Source: Mortierella alpina (lineage: Eukaryota > Mortierellomycota > Mortierellomycetes > Mortierellales > Mortierellaceae). From it: a DNA stretch of 64,000 nucleotides. Shown here piece after piece: positions 61,748 to 64,000 of the stretch. The DNA lies in assembly GCA_029449245.1 (NCBI GenBank), contig JANATF010000014.1:130001-194000 (forward strand), in the 5' to 3' direction. Below the pieces are notes generated by a model that was given only the letters and a program-made list of their open reading frames with translations, did not search any database and had not been told where the DNA came from. Position 1 is the stretch's first letter. Each line of letters starts with the position of its first letter. A program made the translations under genes and the position numbers.

Positions 61748-62262
61748 GGTAACCATGGAAAATCAATTTCCTTGTATGCAAATTTCGAATATGGCTCAGA
61801 AAGTCTCATTTTTCATTCTCAGATCAATTTTCTACTTGGACTATGACCACATCTGTCAGAGGCACTCAAGACCAACTCGACTCTGACCACTTTGAACTTG
61901 GTGAGTAACTCGATCGCAGACAGCGGAGGTCAGGCACTGATTGAGCCAAAAAAGAATAAGAATAACTCAAGTCTGAATATACTGGCTTAGTGAGGTGGTG
62001 TGAGTCGTGAGAGCAATACGGGAGCTAGCTGATCACTCTAAACCCGTCAAAGCATCTGTTATGGAAATATGTACGAAATTAAAGAGGCATAAGGTGATTC
62101 AGTGATATGTTTGCACAGTGGCCATTAATCTTAAGCATCACATCACCATTTTAACATTCCGTGCTGCCCCTGTCGTTACAATAACAGTCATTTGCTCTCA
62201 AACAACGAAACTGAACAAAAGTCAGCGAGGCATACCTGACGGACGACGAGTAAAAATATTTA
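61748..62262. other. Gene-free stretch
   Basis: Downstream of the second NACHT-HEAT gene. No coding region, repeat or RNA gene supported before the tRNA-like sequence. Confidence 0.4.
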
Positions 62263-62334
62263 TAGAACTCCGAGGATTCGAACCCCGGTTAACAATCATT
62301 TCTGAGTGTGCTTTAACCATATAAGCAAAGTTCT
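62263..62334 (-). tRNA. tRNA-like sequence, probably a pseudogene
   Basis: The minus strand gives 72 bases. The acceptor stem is AGAACTT with GAGTTCT (seven pairs, one G-T); discriminator A; T arm CGGGG-TTCGAAT-CCTCG; a good B box GGTTCGAATCC; variable loop TTAAC; and a D arm around TATGGTTA. The anticodon arm is poor: CACTC/GATTG has a mismatch, the loop AGAAAT has six bases and there is no U at position 33. No anticodon can be assigned. A decayed tRNA gene is the best reading. Confidence 0.5.
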
Positions 62335-62368
62335 GAAACGAGCACCACTAATCAATGCCCGAAAATGT

Positions 62369-62455
62369 AAATCTGTGCATCACAGTGTTTAGCCTCAGTG
62401 ATTCCTAGCAACGAAACAGCTTGGCCGCTTTCAGTCCGCCGTTCAGTTACAAGGA
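62369..62455 (-). repeat. Diverged 28S rRNA 3'-end fragment
   Basis: About 85 bases resemble the first part of copy B (AATCTGTGC, CACAG, AGCCTCAG, then AGCAACGAAACAGCTTGGCCGC, and CCGTTCAG) with many changes. It precedes copy D in the same orientation, as the short fragment at 41.35 kb precedes copy C. Confidence 0.55.
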
Positions 62456-62500
62456 ATTCCTGGTGATACAATCTCAGAGGACCAAATGGCAGCAATTTGA

Positions 62501-62939
62501 CCCCTTAATTGTTGTACTAATGAGAGAGAAAAAAAGAGGCGAACAAATCTGTACAACATAGTGCTTAATCTCAGCAGATCGACGCAACAGAGCGTCTCTA
62601 CTGCTTACAATACACCGTTGCTTAAAAGTCGTCTGCAATGGATTTATCTCTTCCAATATTTGAAATTAACATTAGCAGGAGCCTCATGAAGCCTTTCCGC
62701 TCCAAGACCACCCCACGTAATATGATTCAGGACCCGGAGGTCTATTCGTATTCAACTAAAAATCGGAAAAGGCGGTAATCGTCGCGTTCTAGCACGGATT
62801 CTGACTTAGAGGCGTTCAGCCATAATCCAACGGATGATAGCTTCGGGCCATTGCTTGCTCATGCAGGCCCAAATACCAATTATCCGAATGAACGGTTCCT
62901 CTCGTACTAAGTTCAATTACTACTGCAACAACATTTCAT

Positions 62940-62994
<55 letters not shown>

Positions 62995-63038
62995 ATGAGT
63001 GGGTGAACAATCCAACGCTTACTGAATTCTGCTTCAGT

Positions 63039-63074
<36 letters not shown>

Positions 63075-63113
63075 AACGTCGCTATGAGCGCTTGGCTGCC
63101 ACAAGCCCGTTAT
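62501..63113 (-). repeat. 28S rRNA 3'-end fragment, copy D
   Basis: CCCCTTAA at 62501-62508, a purine tract, mature 28S 3' end at 62543, and rRNA similarity to 63113 (GCCACAAGCCCGTTAT). It carries the CCCTATGAGTGGG variant of copies A and B plus private changes (loss of AC at CCGCTCCAAGACC, CATGCAGGCC, TATGAGCG). It ends 57 bases from the stop of the Sel1-repeat gene. Confidence 0.86.
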
Positions 63114-63169
63114 TCCATTCTCATTTGCTTAACTCCCTTTTTTATAATGATCCGGCAGATATGGTAGTT

Positions 63170-64000
63170 TTATTGTATTCCTTCATCGTGCATTTCCTTG
63201 ATGCGAGCGCCAGCCTCTGCGCATTCGGAATCGTGCGCCTTAATGTACCATTCCAAAGCCTGGTGTTGATCCTGCGCTACCCCTTTACCATTACGATACA
63301 AGTCGCCGATACTCAATATCGCCATAGCATTTCCACCATCGCTTCCTTTTAGGTACCATTCTAGAGCATTGCCATAGTCCTGCTCGACACCTTGACCATT
63401 CTCATACATATCGCCGATGTTGCACATGGCTGCAGCGTTTCCGGCATCGCTTGCTTTAAGATACCACTCCAAAGCCTTGCCGTAGTCCTGCTCAACACCT
63501 TGACCATTGTTGTACAAGAAGCCTATGCTGTGTTTGGCCCCAGCGTCTCCGGCATCGCTTGCTTTGAGATGCCACTCCATAGCCTTGCCGTAGTCCTGCT
63601 CAACACCTTGACCATTATAGTACAAGAGGCCAATATTGAGGAGACTGGAGGCATTTCCAGCATCGCTTGCCTTCAGATACCACTCCATAGCCTTGCCGTA
63701 GTCCTGCTCAACACCTTGACCATTATAGTACAAGAAGCCTATGTTGTGTTTGGCCCCAGCGTCTCCGGCATCGCTTGCTTTGAGATACCACTCCATAGCC
63801 TTGCCGTAGTCCTGCTCAACACCTTGACCATTATAGTACAATAGGCCAATATTGAGGAGACTGGAAGTATTTCCAGCATCGCTTGCCTTCAGATACCACT
63901 CCATAGCCTTGCCGTAGTCCTGCTCAACACCTTGACCATTCTTGTACAAGAGGCCAATATTGAGGAGACAGGAGGTATCTCCAGCATCGCTTGCTTTGAG
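63170..64000 (-). CDS. Sel1-repeat protein (N-terminus beyond window edge)
   Basis: Open from the right edge to the stop at 63170-63172, at least 276 codons. It consists of 36-residue Sel1-type repeats of the form NGQGVEQDYGKAMEWYLKASDAGDAGAKHNIGFLYY, seven or more in the window, the last ones more diverged (GVAQDQHQALEWYIKAHDSECAEAGARI). It ends EMHDEGIQ. Sel1 repeats are TPR-like alpha solenoids that act as scaffolds in signalling or protein turnover. Adjacent repeats are nearly identical in DNA, alternating between two variants (GNTSSLLNIGLLYY and GDAGAKHNIGFLYY), which indicates recent two-unit expansions. Sel1 proteins form large families in early-diverging fungi. No other domain is visible in the part present. 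Confidence 0.88.
   Translation of the reverse strand, partial: LKASDAGDTSCLLNIGLLYKNGQGVEQDYGKAMEWYLKASDAGNTSSLLNIGLLYYNGQGVEQDYGKAMEWYLKASDAGDAGAKHNIGFLYYNGQGVEQDYGKAMEWYLKASDAGNASSLLNIGLLYYNGQGVEQDYGKAMEWHLKASDAGDAGAKHSIGFLYNNGQGVEQDYGKALEWYLKASDAGNAAAMCNIGDMYENGQGVEQDYGNALEWYLKGSDGGNAMAILSIGDLYRNGKGVAQDQHQALEWYIKAHDSECAEAGARIKEMHDEGIQ

Overview
The window is eukaryotic and most likely fungal. Genes carry short GT-AG introns of about 55 to 110 bases, promoters are TATA-type, and no operon layout is visible. The large NACHT proteins with a helical N-terminus and near-identical 33-residue HEAT repeats, chromodomain Ty3/gypsy elements, a DUF6589 protein, a Sel1-repeat protein and small secreted Cys-rich proteins fit an early-diverging fungus. 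Mortierellomycotina is my best guess from family recollection and was not tested. The density of transposons, rRNA gene fragments and broken paralogues suggests an accessory, possibly subtelomeric, region.

Layout. 1-6067: Ty3/gypsy chromovirus on the minus strand, running off the left edge. 6105-10210: N-terminally truncated RecQ-type helicase convergent with a DUF6589 protein. 11180-16940: intact Ty3/gypsy element with identical 482-bp LTRs. 17242-17863: first of four dispersed fragments of the 3' end of 28S rRNA (others at 27.6, 41.6 and 62.5 kb, all minus strand). 17971-20470: broken copy of a two-gene cassette, split by a solo LTR. 20803-27106: three small genes for putatively exported Cys-rich proteins (a defensin-like peptide, a protein with an in-frame TGA, and a protein with a Cys in nearly every heptad). 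The last two sit just downstream of long arrays of a promoter-abutting minisatellite, one of which hosts a TA-flanked MITE. 29610-32596: MULE transposase gene with a nonsense codon. 33381-39936: a small gene and a four-exon NLR-like NACHT-HEAT gene. 42364-43780: BTB remnant and a two-exon zinc-binding mini-gene. 43902-49744: LINE RNase H remnant split by a chromovirus with 101-bp LTRs. 50293-52272: seven-exon Irc3-like helicase with a small deletion. 52531-61747: BTB remnant, then the most complete copy of the accessory cassette: a 307-residue protein, a zinc-finger/coiled-coil protein and a second NACHT-HEAT gene. 62263-64000: tRNA-like sequence, fourth 28S fragment, and the end of a Sel1-repeat gene.

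The most interesting candidate system is the repeated cassette (307-residue gene, zinc-finger/coiled-coil gene, 90-residue gene, NACHT-HEAT gene). Parts of it occur three times in different states of decay. The NACHT proteins have the architecture of STAND/NLR immune receptors, so the co-duplicated small genes could be partners, guards or signalling components; that role is inference. Splice sites were worked out by eye and checked for reading phase and, where possible, against the paralogue in this window.
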